From Xanthobacter autotrophicus (GTDB taxonomy: Bacteria > Pseudomonadota > Alphaproteobacteria > Rhizobiales > Xanthobacteraceae), in the NCBI RefSeq assembly GCF_005871085.1, contig NZ_VAUP01000031.1:248001-312000 (forward strand): a DNA stretch of 64,000 nucleotides, read 5' to 3'. Shown here piece by piece: positions 61,864 to 64,000 of this stretch. The notes below the pieces were generated by a model, which did not search any database, was not told the DNA's origin, and saw only the letters and a list, made by a program, of their open reading frames with translations. The stretch's first letter is position 1; each line of letters begins with the position of its first letter. Both the position numbers and the translations under genes were made by a program.

Positions 61864-64000
61864 TCACGCGTTCTTCTCCTCCGCGTCGGTGTCCACGATG
61901 GCTTCGCAGCCATCGGGGCCGACACCCAGGCGATCGAGCACGTCGGCGACGAGCTCCAGTCCTTCCGCCGCCGTCAGCGCCGTGGTGTCGTAGCCGAGAC
62001 GATAGGCCAGACCATCCGCGCTCTGGAAGGACCTGAGGTCGATCTCGTTGATGGCGTAGCGCAGCAGCTTGGCCGAAAGCGGCGCCACCTTGATGAGACC
62101 GAGGTCCAGTTCCTCCGTCTTGCCCTGACGCTGGAGCGCGGAGGTGGTGGCCCCCCGGGCGAAGCGGTCCGGCGTCTGCATGCCGCTGACGAAGAGCGCC
62201 AGATAGGAGCCTTTGGCCACCAGATCGTCGTGCAGGTCGCCGTCGAGGAAGCAGAATTCGAACGGGGTGTAGACGAGGGCCCGGTTGAGCTGGTCCGACA
62301 GCATCACGCCGAGCACGTCGAGATCGGCGACCGCCCCGCCGGGGGCGCGCAGCAGGGTGGAGCCGTGCACCCAGCCCACGAAGTTGTTCAGCCGGCGGTC
62401 GGTCCGCATGGCCGCCGGGATGTTGAGGATCACGTCCTCCACCCCGCCGCGCACGGCGATGGCCTGGGCCACGGCGGCGTTGAGGAGCGAGGTCTCGGTG
62501 ATGCCGATCCGGCGGGCGCGGGTCTGCACCCTTTCGTGCCCGGTGGCGTTGAGGAAGGCGAAGATCTCGCCGCCCGGACCGGCCTGGGTGCGGTCGAGGT
62601 TGGGCGCGAGGCCCTTCGCCTTGCGGCCGAAATTCGGCAGCGGCGGCGGATTGGCCCCGTAAAGCTCGCGCACATAGGCTTCGCGCTCGGCCATGAAGAC
62701 GGGGTCCGTCGCCCGGTCGAACTCGTTCACATACTGTTCGACGGTCATCTCGGGGGGGCCAAGCGGAATGCCGAGGAAGGCCTGGAACACTTCCTCCACG
62801 AAGACACCCAGCGCCCAGCCGTCGAAGATGAGGTGATGGCCCTGAGCCACCACCACGTCGCCGTCTTCGCCGCCGCGCAGCACGGTGACGCGGTAAGGCG
62901 CCTCCGCGAAGGGGTCGAGCGGGGAGTCCAGCAGGGCCGACAGGCGCGCCTGCACGGCCGCGGCATCGGCCCCGGGCATGTCCTCCACCACCAGGGGCGG
63001 CTCGCCGCACGGCAGGATGAGGGCGCGGGGTTGCCCGTCGTTGTCCACCACGAAGCGGGTGCGCAGGGATTCCTGCCGCTCCTCCACCAGCTTCAGGGCC
63101 CGGCGCAGGCGATCGATATCGGCGCGGGGGGCGATGCGGAAGGCGCGGCCGATGGACCAGAACACCCGGTAGGCGTGGTTGGTCCCCGGCTTCATCAGGG
63201 ACCGCAGAACGTTGTTCTGCTTGACGGAAAGCGGAACCTGCCGTTCGCCGGCGGGGGTCAGGCCGGGGGTCGCGGGGGCCGCCACGACGGGAGGCGGCAG
63301 GGGGGCCGCGGCCGCCGCGCGGCGGGCTGTTCCCGTGGATCCGTGCCAGGTGGCTGGTCCCATCGTCGCCGGCGTGCCGGAGAGCTCCGCCACGGCGGTG
63401 GCGATGGCGTCGAGGAGGGCGCGCCCGACTTCGGTCGGGAAGGCGGCGGTGTCGAGGGCGAGCCGCAGCTTGAGGCTTGCGCCGTCCGCCGTCGCGTCGA
63501 GCCGCAGCTCGTTGAACGGATCGGTGAGGGCCGCCAGCGGCTCGGCGATGCCGAGGGCCTTGGCCCGAGCCGCGCCGTCCGCGTCGATAAAGGCGAAGCC
63601 CACCTGTCGGAGCGCCGCGCCGGCGGCGTTGAGGCGGTCCGCCAGCAGGGCTTCCACGGCCGCCGTGTCCAGCGCCCGGTGGCTGCGCGCGGCGGCGAGC
63701 CGCTGGCGGGCCCGGCGGATCAGCCAGTCGGCGGGGGCGTCGAGGCGGTCCAGCAGCACCGGCATGCCCGTGCCCACGGGACCGATCAGGGTCGCGGGGA
63801 CCTCCCGCCGGGCTGGGTCATGGCATTCCACCAGCGCCCGGTCGATGCCGGAGCCGGCGGCCAGCGCACGGCCCAGCGCGGCGATGAGGAGCGCTTCCTG
63901 GTCCGGCGCGGACAGCGCGTCGAAGCCTGGTACGGTCAGGGTGGCGTCGAAATGGCCCACCGCGCCGCGATTGAGGCCGAAGCCCGTGGGCGCGGATGCG
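61864..64000 (-). CDS. Condensation-domain (NRPS-like) protein, N-terminus beyond the right edge
   Basis: At least 712 codons. The reading frame stays open to the window edge (upstream residues include GFGLNRGAVGHFDATLTVPG, itself condensation-domain-like), so the GTG at 63960 is probably not the start. A full condensation domain covers roughly the last 460 residues, with the active HHLIFDG motif (HHxxxDG). The first about 200 residues look like the C-terminal half of another condensation-type domain. No adenylation or carrier domain is seen here. It may condense an acyl or aminoacyl group for a product exported by the DevBCA-like system (inference). Confidence 0.8.
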   Translation of the reverse strand, partial: ASAPTGFGLNRGAVGHFDATLTVPGFDALSAPDQEALLIAALGRALAAGSGIDRALVECHDPARREVPATLIGPVGTGMPVLLDRLDAPADWLIRRARQRLAAARSHRALDTAAVEALLADRLNAAGAALRQVGFAFIDADGAARAKALGIAEPLAALTDPFNELRLDATADGASLKLRLALDTAAFPTEVGRALLDAIATAVAELSGTPATMGPATWHGSTGTARRAAAAAPLPPPVVAAPATPGLTPAGERQVPLSVKQNNVLRSLMKPGTNHAYRVFWSIGRAFRIAPRADIDRLRRALKLVEERQESLRTRFVVDNDGQPRALILPCGEPPLVVEDMPGADAAAVQARLSALLDSPLDPFAEAPYRVTVLRGGEDGDVVVAQGHHLIFDGWALGVFVEEVFQAFLGIPLGPPEMTVEQYVNEFDRATDPVFMAEREAYVRELYGANPPPLPNFGRKAKGLAPNLDRTQAGPGGEIFAFLNATGHERVQTRARRIGITETSLLNAAVAQAIAVRGGVEDVILNIPAAMRTDRRLNNFVGWVHGSTLLRAPGGAVADLDVLGVMLSDQLNRALVYTPFEFCFLDGDLHDDLVAKGSYLALFVSGMQTPDRFARGATTSALQRQGKTEELDLGLIKVAPLSAKLLRYAINEIDLRSFQSADGLAYRLGYDTTALTAAEGLELVADVLDRLGVGPDGCEAIVDTDAEEKNA

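Overview
The window is high-GC bacterial chromosome, most likely from an alphaproteobacterium of the order Hyphomicrobiales (Rhizobiales), perhaps Xanthobacteraceae. Supporting signs are a CpaA/Flp pilus pair, a TAGAGCGTTTTC palindromic intergenic repeat of a rhizobial type, a FixK/FNR-type box, intracellular PHB depolymerase and a catabolic style rich in CoA thioesters. The family-level assignment is inference. Both edges cut genes: an amine-oxidase-like flavoprotein on the left and a condensation-domain (NRPS-like) protein on the right.

Region by region. 1-3.6 kb is housekeeping (ispA, mtgA, yciB-like, an Rrf2 regulator). 3.6-8.5 kb is a yhiI-rbbA-yhhJ type efflux operon. 8.6-12.6 kb holds a DUF72 gene and an Lrp regulator divergent from an AceE-like thiamine-diphosphate enzyme. 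12.9-14.7 kb has tRNA-Ser(CGA), two stretches without a recognisable gene and an aberrant L,D-transpeptidase. 14.7-35.4 kb is the main accessory block. 35.6-43.3 kb is mixed housekeeping (tRNA-Glu, yggS, a diguanylate cyclase, NlpC/P60, leucyl aminopeptidase, CpaA/Flp, pirin). 43.6-47.5 kb is an aldehyde dehydrogenase divergent from its probable sigma-54 activator AcoR. 47.5-54 kb has phaZ, MarR, small secreted proteins, a fatty acid hydroxylase and a two-component pair. 54-58.6 kb is a two-component flavin monooxygenase operon (reductase, HpaB-type oxygenase, cupin, amidase) with a divergent MarR regulator and a perfect 19-bp palindrome. 58.7-64 kb is a DevBCA-type exporter downstream of the condensation-domain protein.

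The most interesting part is 14.7-35.4 kb. It combines a Liv-type ABC importer, a PaaK-family CoA ligase, an alpha/beta hydrolase, a complete three-component Rieske oxygenase (alpha, beta, [2Fe-2S] ferredoxin, ferredoxin reductase), a PaaG-like crotonase without the usual hydratase glutamates, an SDR, an alpha-methylacyl-CoA racemase homologue with its catalytic triad, an HMG-CoA-synthase-like/OB-fold fusion next to an SCPx/BbsB-type thiolase, and a bifunctional FadB-like enzyme. A TetR regulator sits in the middle. A 16-bp operator-like motif (GACCGA-N4-TCGGTC) recurs six times, only at the divergent promoters of this block, which suggests one TetR regulon. The gene set resembles the known ibuprofen-CoA (ipf) logic: activate a side-chain acid as CoA thioester, dioxygenate the ring, then remove the side chain with a thiolase plus DUF35 partner. 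Here, however, there is an added racemase, crotonase and HMGCS-like domain. The substrate cannot be read from the sequence. Next to it lie decayed copies of a beta-ketoadipyl-CoA-type thiolase and of paaG, probable relics of a phenylacetyl-CoA epoxide-type lower pathway.
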